Shown here: positions 27,321-36,638 of the stretch, one piece after another
Numbering within the stretch: the first letter of the stretch is position 1
Layout of the letters: the number at the start of each line of letters is the position of its first letter
Notes under the pieces: generated by a model
The model's database searches: none
What the model was told of the DNA's origin: nothing
Seen by the model: the letters and a program-made list of their open reading frames with translations, nothing else
Translations under genes and position numbers: made by a program
Assembly (NCBI RefSeq): GCF_028401955.1
Contig: NZ_JAQOTJ010000002.1
Span: forward strand, 310,001 to 374,000
Direction of reading: 5' to 3'
Source of the DNA: Bacillus sp. BP-3
GTDB lineage: Bacteria > Bacillota > Bacilli > Bacillales > Bacillaceae_G
DNA length: 64,000 nucleotides

Positions 27321-28477
27321 TCAAACATAAATTTCTTCGTTCGTGACTGTACATTTAGAATGAAGCCAATCGCAATCATATAGGTGACCAAGGAACTACC
27401 ACCGTAGCTTAAAAGCGGTAATGTAATACCGGTAATAGGAAGTAGTCCAATTGTCATACCGACATTTTGGAATACTTGGAATGTAAACATCCCGATTGTT
27501 CCGGCGCATATATAACTGCCGTATGGATCATTACTTTCTAGCGCAATGTGAATCATACGATAAATCAGTAGGAAGTAGAGTGAAATAACGACGCTTCCTC
27601 CTAAAAATCCGAACTTCTCAGCGATATTTGTAAAGATAAAATCTGTATGAGGTTCAGGGAAGTATACTTGTCCACCGTTCCAACCTTTTCCGTATAACTC
27701 ACCTGATCCGGTCGCTAAAAGAGCTTGGGTTAACTGATAACCTTGCGTTGGGTATTCGTAAGGTGCTAACCAACCATAGAAACGGTCTAATTGGTATTCT
27801 TGTAAAATATGTGCTTTGAAGAATGCGGTGTGTGCAAAGTAAATATATACAAAGAGCGCACCAACTGCAACGACAATACCTGCTAACCCGAAAATAAAGC
27901 GCCAGCGAACGCCGGATACTAAAATCATCGCAGCAAGCATCGCTGAAATTACCATCGTATTTCCTAAATCCGGTTCTTTTGCAATTAACAATAGCGGTGG
28001 TAAGCTCGCTGCAAATATTTTTCCAAGTAAGAGCAAATCTTCGTGTGGTGTGCGAACTACATATTTTTCATTATGATCTACGATAAGACGACCAACGACA
28101 AGAATTAAAAAGAGTTTCATGATTTCTGACGGTTGGAAATTACCGATACCTGGAATTGAGTACCAAGCGGTTGCCCCTTTAATTGTTACTGCGCCTGGAA
28201 AATGAAACTCGAGTCCAAGAAGAAGAACCATTGCGAATCCATATAAATACCAGCAAATTTGTTTATAACGATCAAAGTCGATTACCATAACGGCAACAAT
28301 TGCTACCACACCAATTACATACCATTTAATTTGCTGGGCAACGAAGTTAACCTTTTGTAATTTTGGCGGCAAGGACGGCTGTGCCATTGCGATGGCAAAA
28401 CAACTTACTGTAGCGATTGCAAGTACAATTAGTATTAAAACGTAATCTATTTGATATCGAGAATTTTTATCTTTCAC
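27317..28477 (-). CDS. rodA: RodA/FtsW/SpoVE family peptidoglycan polymerase
   Basis: A 386-residue membrane protein with about ten spans. SEDS motifs are present: WYSIPGIGNFQPSEIMKL, KEPDLGNTMV and the C-terminal GITLPLLSYGGSS. SEDS proteins polymerise glycan strands from lipid II. I start at the GTG at 28477, 10 bp after AAAGGA; the upstream ATG at 28504 lacks a ribosome site. The choice between RodA and another SEDS paralogue is by general resemblance. It borders the glycan region. Confidence 0.85.
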   Translation of the reverse strand: MKDKNSRYQIDYVLILIVLAIATVSCFAIAMAQPSLPPKLQKVNFVAQQIKWYVIGVVAIVAVMVIDFDRYKQICWYLYGFAMVLLLGLEFHFPGAVTIKGATAWYSIPGIGNFQPSEIMKLFLILVVGRLIVDHNEKYVVRTPHEDLLLLGKIFAASLPPLLLIAKEPDLGNTMVISAMLAAMILVSGVRWRFIFGLAGIVVAVGALFVYIYFAHTAFFKAHILQEYQLDRFYGWLAPYEYPTQGYQLTQALLATGSGELYGKGWNGGQVYFPEPHTDFIFTNIAEKFGFLGGSVVISLYFLLIYRMIHIALESNDPYGSYICAGTIGMFTFQVFQNVGMTIGLLPITGITLPLLSYGGSSLVTYMIAIGFILNVQSRTKKFMFD

Positions 28478-28868
28478 CGTACTGTATTCCTTTCTATGAC
28501 TCATTGTTATTAAAAAAGACACTATTACCATCTTAGCTGATTTTTTGTTGTTTGCAAATATGTTGTTTAGATTTAAGTAGGCGAATGTCAGATGAGGGAC
28601 GGTTTAATTTGGTGTTGTTATATTTGGATTCATATATGAGTAGAGATAATGCGTTAATTCATAATCATAAAATAAAAATGAAAAACATAAATTTTCTTTA
28701 GGGTTTCTTTTGCAAAAATTGTATTATTGCTGCCGCTTTCATAAGTAGTGGAACTCTATAGGAACATCAAAAATAGACAAAATAAATCATTAATACATTG
28801 TTAATGAATCATGGTTTGGAAAAAAGGAATCTCTACTACCATGAATCGGAAGATAATTAGGGGGAGGG
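28478..28868. other. 391-bp AT-rich gap before the methyltransferase remnant
   Basis: No gene seen. A perfect inverted repeat TCATTAA (28787-28793), 7-base spacer, TTAATGA (28801-28807) is a possible operator. GGGGAGGG at 28861-28867 is the ribosome site of the remnant that follows. Confidence 0.4.
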
Positions 28869-29661
28869 CTGTTTCTTGAACTGTTGAAAAAGGCAATTTT
28901 ATTCGAAATTTGGCAAGAGGATGAATTGTATTTACCTGTTACGGTTCCAGTTCCGTATTATGTAAAAGAATATATATAAGCTCACTATTTAAAACTTATA
29001 CAAGAAGTTAAACCGAATTACGAATCACGCTTACAGGGGTTAGATTGGCCGGCTATTGCGCACAGTATGGTTGGTCGCATGCGAATGAAGCAATTACAAT
29101 CAGCACTGGAGACAGTCGTTAAAGAAAATATTGAAGAGAATTTTATTGAAACAGGTGTATGGCGCGGTGAATCATGCATTTTTATGCGTGATTTTTTTCA
29201 AGCATATGGTATAACGAACCAAAAAATATGGGTAGCGGATTCGTTTGAAGGATTACCAAGGCCCAATGTTAAGAAATATCCGCAAGATGCAGAGGACACT
29301 TTGTATACGTTGGATTATTTACGTGTTTCGTTAGAACAAGTACGAGAAAATTTCAAGAAATATGATTTGCTTGATGAGCAAGTTCAATTTTTGAAGGGAT
29401 GATTTAAAGATACGTTGCCAACTGCACCTATTGAGAAGCTAGCGATTGCTTGGCTAGATGGGTGATCTTTATGAATCAACAATGGATAGGTTAACAAATT
29501 TGTACGATAAAGTAACAGAAGGTGGCTTCGTTATTATTGATGATTACGCTTTGCCAACATGTGAAGCGGCAGTTACTGATTTTCGAAAGGAGAGAAAGAT
29601 TACAGAACCGCTCATTAAAATTGATCATTATGGAATGTACTGGAGAAAGGGAACGTCGTAA
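28869..29661 (+). pseudogene. decayed TylF/MycF-type methyltransferase
   Basis: Reading one frame through stops gives a TylF-like SAM O-methyltransferase: ETGVWRGESCIFMRDFF, WVADSFEGLPRPN and, after a shift, GGFVIIDDYALPTCEAAVTDFR. Three lesions are visible. TAA at 28977-28979 replaces a sense codon. TGA at 29400-29402 (probably from TGG) is the second. An extra G in the GGG run at 29460-29462 shifts the frame before DLYESTMDRL. The likely start, after GGGGAGGG, is also not a normal initiator (CTG 28869). With so many lesions it is very unlikely to make a working enzyme. Confidence 0.85.
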
Positions 29662-29711
29662 ACTTCGGGTAGTTCGATGTATAAATAGCATGCGAGGGGA
29701 AGGGGCGTTTT

Positions 29712-31040
29712 ATGTTAACAAGTATTGTTATGTTAACTCATAACCAACTCCATTACACAAAACAGTGTATTGATAGTATAAGGAAATATACAAAAAAAGA
29801 AAGTTACGAGTTAATTGTTATCGATAATGCATCAACAGATGGAACTGTAGAGTGGTTACAATTACAACCGGATATACTGCTTATGAAAAATACTACTAAC
29901 GTTGGATTTCCGAGCGGTTGCAATCAAGGAATTGAAAAAGCGAAAGGCGACAACATTTTATTATTAAACAATGATGTAGTTGTAACGGAAAACTGGTTAA
30001 CGAACTTATTAATTTGTTTATATGAACAGCCTGATACAGCGGCTGTAGGACCGGTAACGAACAGTGCTTCTTATTACAGTACAATTCCTGTTCCTTATAC
30101 ACATATAGAAGAGATGCAAGAGTTTGCTGCTATGTATAATCAAAGTGATGCAACGAAATGGGAAGAAAGAATAAAATTAATTGGCTTTTGTATGCTTATA
30201 AAGAGAGTGGTTTTAAATGAGATTGGTTTACTAGATGAACGGTTTACACCAGGCAATTATGAAGATGATGATTTATCGCTCCGAATGCGCCAAAAGGGTT
30301 ATAGACTATATTTATGCCGTGATACATTTGTTCATCATTACGGAAGTGTGTCGTGGAAAGAAAATATTCCCCAATATTCTGCTTTATTGTATGCGAATGC
30401 GTTAAAATTTCAACAGAAATGGGGATTCCCGTCTAGTGATTTATTCATTCGTTTCGATTTATTACAACTGTCGGATATATATTACAAAGAAGGGATGAAT
30501 GTCCTTCATATTGGTGCGGGGTGCGGTGCAACATTACTTGAAATGAAGTGGCGTTATCGAAATGGAAATTTCTTTGGTGTTGAAGAGAAAAAAGAAGCTG
30601 TAAATATTGCTGAATATGTAGCACCGACATTGCATGTGAAACTTAATGAATTAGAGGGCAAATTTCTAAATGAAAAGTTTTCTATTATCCTCCTTTCATG
30701 CCCTGTGTACCGAGAACATATGGTAGCAGTCATAAGAGGTGTTTCTCGTTTATTACATCGAGATGGTGTTCTCATTATGGCGTTTCCTAATTCGAATTAC
30801 TACACACGAATTGAACAACGATTTCAACTTCAAGGGGAGAATGAGGAAGCTGAACAGAGTTATAATTTAGCAGAAATCATGATTTTATTAGAAAAAGAAC
30901 AATTAAAAGTGATTAAAATTCAAGAATTGGGAGGCGATTTAGGAAGATGGTATGAGCAATATGCCTCCTTTTGCAACGCACTTATTGGTAGAATAGATGC
31001 ACATTTAGTAGGGTATAGTTTAATCGTTTCACATGCATAA
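29712..31040 (+). CDS. GT2 glycosyltransferase fused to a methyltransferase-like domain
   Basis: A 442-residue protein. Residues 1-235 form a family 2 glycosyltransferase: SIVMLTHNQLHYTKQCIDSI, VIDNASTDGT, then LLLNNDVVV as the DxD-like site and EDDDLSLRMRQKGY. Residues about 255-400 resemble a class I SAM methyltransferase with MNVLHIGAGCGATLLEMKW as the glycine-rich motif. It may add and methylate a sugar. RBS GAGGGGAAGGGG lies just before the ATG. It opens the run of genes ending in rmlACBD, so the substrate is probably a rhamnose-containing glycan; this is context only. Confidence 0.82.
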   Translation: MLTSIVMLTHNQLHYTKQCIDSIRKYTKKESYELIVIDNASTDGTVEWLQLQPDILLMKNTTNVGFPSGCNQGIEKAKGDNILLLNNDVVVTENWLTNLLICLYEQPDTAAVGPVTNSASYYSTIPVPYTHIEEMQEFAAMYNQSDATKWEERIKLIGFCMLIKRVVLNEIGLLDERFTPGNYEDDDLSLRMRQKGYRLYLCRDTFVHHYGSVSWKENIPQYSALLYANALKFQQKWGFPSSDLFIRFDLLQLSDIYYKEGMNVLHIGAGCGATLLEMKWRYRNGNFFGVEEKKEAVNIAEYVAPTLHVKLNELEGKFLNEKFSIILLSCPVYREHMVAVIRGVSRLLHRDGVLIMAFPNSNYYTRIEQRFQLQGENEEAEQSYNLAEIMILLEKEQLKVIKIQELGGDLGRWYEQYASFCNALIGRIDAHLVGYSLIVSHA

Positions 31041-31075
31041 CATAGATGACGGCGTATGCATAGGAGGGGAAGGGA

Positions 31076-31552
31076 ATGGAAACAGAAGACTCCCCTTTAT
31101 ATCGAGAAAAGCATGATAATTATTATGAAGGTGCAAATCCTTATTTATTAAAGCATATTAAAGCTGAGTGGAAGGAAGTTCTTGATATTGGTTGTTCACG
31201 AGGCAGGTTAGGAGCTGCGATAAAAGACAAGGGGATACGTGTTTCTGGTATCGAAGCTTTTGAAGAGGCAGCACAAATCACAAAAACAAAATTGGATCAT
31301 GTAATCAAAGGTAATATAGAAACAATGGATTTACCATATGAGAAAGAACAGTTTGATTGTATTATTTTTGGAGATGTATTAGAGCATTTATTTGACGGAT
31401 TTCACTTTTATGATGTTTCACAGTCATTTGAATTTCGCAAAGCAAGTTATTTAGTAGGGGTTTTTAACCAAATGCATCCATGGTGTCTTCATTATAATGG
31501 GGATGATTTTGATGCATTGGCATATGGAAAATATTTTTGCGTAATTATATGA
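31076..31552 (+). CDS. truncated class I SAM methyltransferase with unrelated tail
   Basis: A 158-codon frame. Residues 1-104 fit a Methyltransf class I enzyme: VLDIGCSRGRLGAAI (SAM site), GIEAFEEAAQ, FDCIIFGDVLEHLFD. After EHLFD the expected rest of the domain, about 100 residues, is missing. Some 54 residues with no resemblance to a methyltransferase follow (from FHFYDVSQSFEF on). That pattern suggests a deletion that joined the 5' end to another coding fragment. RBS GGAGGGGAAGGG is before the ATG, and it lies 35 bp after the previous gene. Probably non-functional. Confidence 0.6.
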   Translation: METEDSPLYREKHDNYYEGANPYLLKHIKAEWKEVLDIGCSRGRLGAAIKDKGIRVSGIEAFEEAAQITKTKLDHVIKGNIETMDLPYEKEQFDCIIFGDVLEHLFDGFHFYDVSQSFEFRKASYLVGVFNQMHPWCLHYNGDDFDALAYGKYFCVII

Positions 31553-31585
31553 ATAGTTCATTTCCAGCATAAGGGAGTGATTGTG

Positions 31586-32323
31586 ATGAAGGGGGTTATT
31601 TTAGCGGGAGGAACGGGATCAAGACTATATCCGATTACGAAAGTAACAAATAAACATCTCCTTCCAGTTGGGCGATATCCGATGATTTATCATTCAATAT
31701 ACAAATTAAAACAATGTGAAATTACAGATATTATGGTGATTACCGGAAGAGAGCACATGGGGGCTGTTGTGGATTTTTTAGGGAGCGGGGATGAATTTGG
31801 TGTATCGTTTACTTATCGCGTGCAAGACCGTGCGGGAGGAATTGCAGAGGCTTTAGGATTATGCGAGCATTTCGTTGACATGGATCGAATGCTAGTTATA
31901 CTTGGAGATAATATTTTTTCAGACGATCTTCGTCCATATGTAGAAGAATATGTGAAACAAGAACAAGGGGCAAAAGTATTACTAAAAGAGGTAGAAAACC
32001 CTACAAGATTTGGCGTACCGTCTATTAAAAATGGAAAAATTATTAGAATTGAAGAAAAGCCGAAAGAACCGAAAAGTTCATATGCAGTTACAGGCATTTA
32101 TATGTATGATGCACAAGCCTTTTCATATGTAAAGCAGCTAAAGCCATCAGCAAGAGGTGAGCTTGAGGTTACAGATTTGAACAATTGGTATTTACAAAAG
32201 GGACTTCTTACTTATAATACGTTAGGCGGCTGGTGGACGGATGCAGGAACTCACACTTCTCTTCAAAGAGCGAATACGTTGGCAAGAAATATAGACTTTG
32301 GAAAACAGTTCAATGGAGAGTAG
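31586..32323 (+). CDS. rmlA: glucose-1-phosphate thymidylyltransferase
   Basis: First enzyme of dTDP-L-rhamnose synthesis: dTTP plus glucose-1-phosphate gives dTDP-glucose. The 245-residue short form carries the nucleotidyl transferase signature GGTGSRLYPITKVTNKHLLP at residues 7-26, then the EEKPKEPKSSYAVTGIYMYD segment near 150. Start ATG 31586 is preferred (AAGGGAGTG about 7 bp upstream); an in-frame GTG at 31577 overlaps that site. It is followed 8 bp later by rmlC. Rhamnose is a component of the BclA exosporium glycans in this group. Confidence 0.95.
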   Translation: MKGVILAGGTGSRLYPITKVTNKHLLPVGRYPMIYHSIYKLKQCEITDIMVITGREHMGAVVDFLGSGDEFGVSFTYRVQDRAGGIAEALGLCEHFVDMDRMLVILGDNIFSDDLRPYVEEYVKQEQGAKVLLKEVENPTRFGVPSIKNGKIIRIEEKPKEPKSSYAVTGIYMYDAQAFSYVKQLKPSARGELEVTDLNNWYLQKGLLTYNTLGGWWTDAGTHTSLQRANTLARNIDFGKQFNGE

Positions 32324-32331
32324 GTGAGTAT

Positions 32332-32877
32332 ATGAAAGTGATTGACACGTCTTTTCATGATGTGAAATTGTTAGAACTACATTTGTTTAAAGACGACCGA
32401 GGTTTTTTTATGGAAAGTTACAATAAAGAAACACTAGAGAAGATTGGTATTACCTATTCATTTGTACAAGATAATATCTCTTCTTCTGCGAAGGCAGGTA
32501 CGATTCGTGGTTTGCATTTTCAAAGGAAACCGAAAGCGCAAACGAAACTAGTTCAAGTTATACAAGGTGCTATTTATGATGTCATTGTTGATTTACGTAA
32601 AGAATCCCCTACTTATAAACGGTGGCAAGGTTATATTTTAAGTGAAGAAAATCGCCGGCAATTGCTCGTTCCAAAAGGTTTTGCTCATGGATTTTGTACG
32701 CTTGTTCCGCATACAGTTGTTATGTACAAAGTTGATGAGTACTATAGTGCTCTGCACGATAGCGGTGTATTTTGGAAAGATAAAGATTTGAACATTCTAT
32801 GGCCGGTCAAAGAACCTACTTTATCAAAGAAAGATCAACTACTACCACTGCTTATTGAGTGCCAAGGTTGTTTTTAA
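32332..32877 (+). CDS. rmlC: dTDP-4-dehydrorhamnose 3,5-epimerase
   Basis: Third step of dTDP-rhamnose synthesis. A 181-residue cupin with the family pattern FKDDRGFFMESY near residue 20, TIRGLHFQ near 60 (catalytic His) and VPKGFAHGFCTLV near 120. Start ATG 32332 has GGAGAGTAGGTGAG ahead. A long open frame upstream overlaps rmlA and is not the start. rmlB follows after 15 bp. Confidence 0.95.
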   Translation: MKVIDTSFHDVKLLELHLFKDDRGFFMESYNKETLEKIGITYSFVQDNISSSAKAGTIRGLHFQRKPKAQTKLVQVIQGAIYDVIVDLRKESPTYKRWQGYILSEENRRQLLVPKGFAHGFCTLVPHTVVMYKVDEYYSALHDSGVFWKDKDLNILWPVKEPTLSKKDQLLPLLIECQGCF

Positions 32878-32892
32878 ATAGGAGAGTTGTCT

Positions 32893-33864
32893 ATGAATAT
32901 ATTAGTAACAGGCGGAGCTGGATTTATTGGTAGTAATTTTGTTCATTATATATTGAAACAATACGATAATTACCATGTTATTAATTATGATGCATTAACA
33001 TATAGTGGTAATCTTGAAAATTTACGTTCTATTGAGCGAAATCCTCGCTATATTTTCCAAAAAGGAATCATTCAAAATCGTGAGCTTTTAGAATATGTTG
33101 TTCAGAAATACAAGGTAGATGCTATTGTTAACTTTGCAGCCGAGTCTCATGTTGATCGCAGTATTGAAAATCCTATGCCTTTCTACGAGACAAATATAAT
33201 TGGGACGGTAACGTTATTAGAGTTAGTCAAAAAATATCCTCATATTAAAATGGTGCAAGTCTCAACAGATGAGGTATATGGTTCATTAGGAGAAGTAGGG
33301 AAATTTACAGAACAAACACCGTTAGATCCGAGCAGTCCATATTCTTCTAGTAAGGCGAGTGCAGATATGATTGCTTTATCATACTATAAAACGTATCAAT
33401 TACCTATTATCGTCACGCGTTGCTCTAATAACTATGGACCATATCAATATCCGGAGAAATTAATTCCACTTATGATTACAAATGCACTAGAAGGGAAGAA
33501 ATTACCGTTATATGGAGATGGATTGAATATTAGAGATTGGCTTCATGTGAATGACCATTGTAGTGCAATTGATGTTGTATTGCATAAAGGGAAATTTGGA
33601 GAAGTATATAATATTGGCGGAGATAATGAAAAAACAAATATAGAAGTTGTAGAGCAGATTATGACGTTACTAAAAAGAGGAAGAGATGATATTCTTCATG
33701 TAAAGGATCGCTTAGGGCACGACCGCCGCTATGCAATTAACGCAAAAAAAATAAAACAAGAATTAGGATGGCAACCGGCGTATACGTTTAAGAAAGGGAT
33801 AGAAGAAACAGTCCATTGGTATGAACAAAACGAGCAGTGGTGGCGACCGTTAAAAGAAAAGTAA
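32893..33864 (+). CDS. rmlB: dTDP-glucose 4,6-dehydratase
   Basis: Second step of the pathway; an extended short-chain dehydrogenase of 323 residues. The NAD site GGAGFIGSNF is at residues 7-16, STDEVYG near 122 and the catalytic YSSSK near 148. Start ATG 32893 is 6 bp after GGAGAG. The product dTDP-4-keto-6-deoxyglucose can also feed VioA-type aminotransferases such as the one at 60633, so this gene may serve two sugars. Confidence 0.95.
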   Translation: MNILVTGGAGFIGSNFVHYILKQYDNYHVINYDALTYSGNLENLRSIERNPRYIFQKGIIQNRELLEYVVQKYKVDAIVNFAAESHVDRSIENPMPFYETNIIGTVTLLELVKKYPHIKMVQVSTDEVYGSLGEVGKFTEQTPLDPSSPYSSSKASADMIALSYYKTYQLPIIVTRCSNNYGPYQYPEKLIPLMITNALEGKKLPLYGDGLNIRDWLHVNDHCSAIDVVLHKGKFGEVYNIGGDNEKTNIEVVEQIMTLLKRGRDDILHVKDRLGHDRRYAINAKKIKQELGWQPAYTFKKGIEETVHWYEQNEQWWRPLKEK

Positions 33865-33875
33865 GGGGTTCGCAG

Positions 33876-34730
33876 ATGAAAGAACGGATTATGATAACGG
33901 GAGCAAATGGGCAATTAGGGAGACAAATAGTAGAGGATTTTGGCTCGGAGTTGTATGAAATATATCCATTTGACAAGAAATCGTTAAATATTACCGACAT
34001 GTCACAAGTAGAGCATGTGATGAAAACGATAAAGCCTCATATCATTATACATTGTGCTGCTTATACAAAAGTAGATCAGGCAGAAGAGGAACAAGATTTA
34101 GCTTATGTAACAAACGCAATTGGAACAAGAAATGTCACGGTTATGGCGCAAAGTTTAGGGGCAAAGTTTATTTATATCAGTACAGATTATGTATTTTCCG
34201 GCAGTAGAATAGAAGGGTATCATGAATGGCATATACCAGAACCAGTAAATGTATACGGTCTTTCTAAATATGCAGGAGAGGAATTTGTAAAAAGTTTTCA
34301 TGATCAATACTTTATTATACGCACGTCATGGCTTTACGGAAAGAACGGAAATAACTTTGTGAAAACGATGTTACGGATTAGTGAAGAAAAAGAGCTTATA
34401 GCTATTGTTTCTGATCAAATTGGATCTCCTACCTATGTAAAAGACTTAGTTCACGTGATAAAAAAAATCATGAATACATCATTATATGGAATATATCATG
34501 TATCAAATAGTGGATCGTGTTCTTGGTATGAATTTGCTAAGCAAATTTTTTCTTATGCAAATAAAAAAGTAAACGTCGTACCTATTTCAACCGAAGAGTT
34601 TGGGGCAAAAGCATTGAGGCCGAAATATTCAATTTTACAGAACAAAATGTTAAAATTAAATGGTTTTTCGCAAATGCCAACTTGGGAAGAAGGATTAGAG
34701 GGATTTTTTAGCGAAACAAAGAATCACTAG
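33876..34730 (+). CDS. rmlD: dTDP-4-dehydrorhamnose reductase
   Basis: Last step to dTDP-L-rhamnose, 284 residues. The NAD(P) motif GANGQLGR is near residue 8, STDYVFSG near 105 and the catalytic YGLSKYAGE near 130. Start ATG 33876 has AAGGGG about 8 bp ahead. The stop codon lies in the stem of the following terminator, which ends the rml operon. Confidence 0.95.
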   Translation: MKERIMITGANGQLGRQIVEDFGSELYEIYPFDKKSLNITDMSQVEHVMKTIKPHIIIHCAAYTKVDQAEEEQDLAYVTNAIGTRNVTVMAQSLGAKFIYISTDYVFSGSRIEGYHEWHIPEPVNVYGLSKYAGEEFVKSFHDQYFIIRTSWLYGKNGNNFVKTMLRISEEKELIAIVSDQIGSPTYVKDLVHVIKKIMNTSLYGIYHVSNSGSCSWYEFAKQIFSYANKKVNVVPISTEEFGAKALRPKYSILQNKMLKLNGFSQMPTWEEGLEGFFSETKNH

Positions 34731-34754
34731 TGAAGGTGAGCTAGTGATTTTTGT
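34722..34754 (+). terminator. terminator of the rml operon
   Basis: A 9-bp stem (34722-34730 with 34741-34749) including the rmlD stop codon, then T5. Confidence 0.8.
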
Positions 34755-34840
34755 TTGCCTTTACAGTATTTTATGTTAATATAAAAATAGTACCAGGTTC
34801 TAATAACAACTATAATATATAAATATAGGAGGATAAATAT

Positions 34841-35617
34841 ATGGATCTTCTCAATGTAAAAGGAAAAAATATCGTTGTAATGGGTGTTGCGAACCAAAGA
34901 AGTATCGCTTGGGGCATTGCTCGTTCATTACATAATGCTGGAGCAAACTTAATTTTCACATATGCTGGTGAACGCTTAGAAAAGAATGTACGTGATTTAG
35001 CAGAATCATTAGAGGGACAAAAATCACTTATATTACCATGTGATGTAACAAATGATGAAGATATCGCGAGCTGCTTCCAAACAATTAAGGAAGAGGTTGG
35101 TGTTGTTCATGGACTAGCTCACTGTATTGCATTCGCAGAGCGCGATGATTTAAAAGGTGAGTTCGTTGATACATCTCGTAACGGTTTCTTATTAGCGCAA
35201 AATATTAGCTCATTCTCTTTAACAGCTGTATCAAGAGCAGCAAAAGAAGTAATGACAGAGGGCGGCAGCATCGTTACATTAACGTACCTTGGGGGCGAGC
35301 GCGTTGTATCAAACTACAACGTAATGGGCGTTGCAAAAGCATCGTTAGAAGCGAGCGTAAAATATTTAGCGAACGACTTAGGAAAGCATAACATTCGTGT
35401 TAACGCTGTTTCAGCAGGGCCAATTCGTACATTATCTGCAAAAGGTGTTGGCGACTTCAACAGCATCTTAAAACAAATTGAAGAACGCGCTCCACTTCGT
35501 CGTAACGTAACACAAGAAGAAGTAGGAAACACAGCGTTATTCTTATTCAGTGACCTAGCAAGCGGTGTGACTGGTGAGAATATTCATGTAGATTCTGGCT
35601 ATCATATTTTAGGATAA
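34841..35617 (+). CDS. fabI: enoyl-ACP reductase FabI
   Basis: NAD(P)H-dependent reductase for the last step of fatty-acid elongation; 258 residues. The nucleotide site appears as GVANQRSIAWGIA near residue 14. The catalytic Tyr and Lys are in YNVMGVAK (Tyr-x6-Lys) near 157-164. The ARTLS-type loop reads GPIRTLSAKG. RBS AGGAGG lies 8 bp before the ATG. It has its own terminator. Its place directly after rmlD is as in B. anthracis and B. cereus. Triclosan is the known FabI inhibitor. Confidence 0.96.
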   Translation: MDLLNVKGKNIVVMGVANQRSIAWGIARSLHNAGANLIFTYAGERLEKNVRDLAESLEGQKSLILPCDVTNDEDIASCFQTIKEEVGVVHGLAHCIAFAERDDLKGEFVDTSRNGFLLAQNISSFSLTAVSRAAKEVMTEGGSIVTLTYLGGERVVSNYNVMGVAKASLEASVKYLANDLGKHNIRVNAVSAGPIRTLSAKGVGDFNSILKQIEERAPLRRNVTQEEVGNTALFLFSDLASGVTGENIHVDSGYHILG

Positions 35618-35681
35618 TGTGTATGTTTTTCTGTAAGAAGAAAATAGAAATGATTTTTCGGAAGACAGAACATATATAAAT

Positions 35682-35728
35682 AAAAAACGGTAAGAGTTCT
35701 GAGGATAGAACTTTTATCGTTTTTTTAT
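35682..35728 (+). terminator. terminator after fabI
   Basis: Stem AAAACGGTAAGAGTTCT with AGAACTTTTATCGTTTT (imperfect), then T7. Confidence 0.78.
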
Positions 35729-35804
35729 TAAAATTGATGAGTTTGCTCCGTTTCTAAATGCTAACCATTTTCTTCTTTAATAAAGAATCGTATCAATATT
35801 AGAG

Positions 35805-36516
35805 TTAGTCAATCGTTATACCTGCGCTTGCAAAGCCTGCTATAGAAGTAGCAAGACTAATACCTTGTGTATTTGTAGAGATAACTAATAAGACTTTATC
35901 TTGTGCAGATACCGCTATAGATTGAGCTTGAATATTAGCAAAAGTATCACCAATAGAAAGTAGAGTACAGGATGGAAGTGATAAAGGTGTTCCGACTGGA
36001 CTGAAAGTATTACTGCTTGCAGGTGCAACATATATTTGTATTTGAACGTTTACAGAACTCGGTAATAAAGCTAATCCTGTTGTCGCGCTAAAGAAACTAG
36101 ATAATGATGTGATTGTTTCAGTACGAGGCATAACGAATGCAAAGTCTAAAACACTTCCATGTGCTAAAGTTATTGTTGCTCCGGAAACTTAACACCAGCA
36201 AATGAGCTTCCAAATCCAAGTATAGTGCTAGTATTCACACTAACTAAAATAGTAACTAACGTAGCAGGTGATCCAAAGAGATTGTTAATGTATAATTAAG
36301 TTGATATATTTCGGATGTTTTGACGCGAAGTACATTCTTAGGATTATTATTTTCCACATCAAGAAGAACGGGAATGGATACGTTTGAATTTGGATTATTA
36401 CTAGGTAAAGGAATTGGTTGACTTTCAGAAATAGGCTCATCACCTGCTAAAAAAGCAATTCCGAAAGCAGGGAATTCTTTTACTGGAAGGGCAATGAAAT
36501 TATAACAAGAATCCAC
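35805..36516 (-). pseudogene. frameshifted exosporium protein gene, ExsF/BxpB-like start and BclB-like end
   Basis: The 5' part (36516 down to about 36260) reads LPVKEFPAFGIAFLAGDE, then YQLNYTLTISL, close to the ExsF/BxpB exosporium basal-layer pattern. After one shift the frame reads GSPATLVTILVSV and ILGFGSSFAGV. After a second shift near 36182 it reads SGATITLAHGSVLDFAFVMPR, ITSLSSFF and ISLATSIAGFASAGITI, the BclB C-terminal-domain pattern. At least two frameshifts break it. Start is uncertain (GTG at 36516). It is either a decayed two-part gene or a recombinant of two exosporium genes. Confidence 0.65.
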
Positions 36517-36638
36517 ATTTTCACTTCTTTGTACATTCTTATTTTATTTAATGAAAAAAGTAAGTGAAATGTTATAGACGGGTTACTAACTTTACTGTAA
36601 ATAAGGAATATACCTAATAATAGGCGTGTATGGAATCT

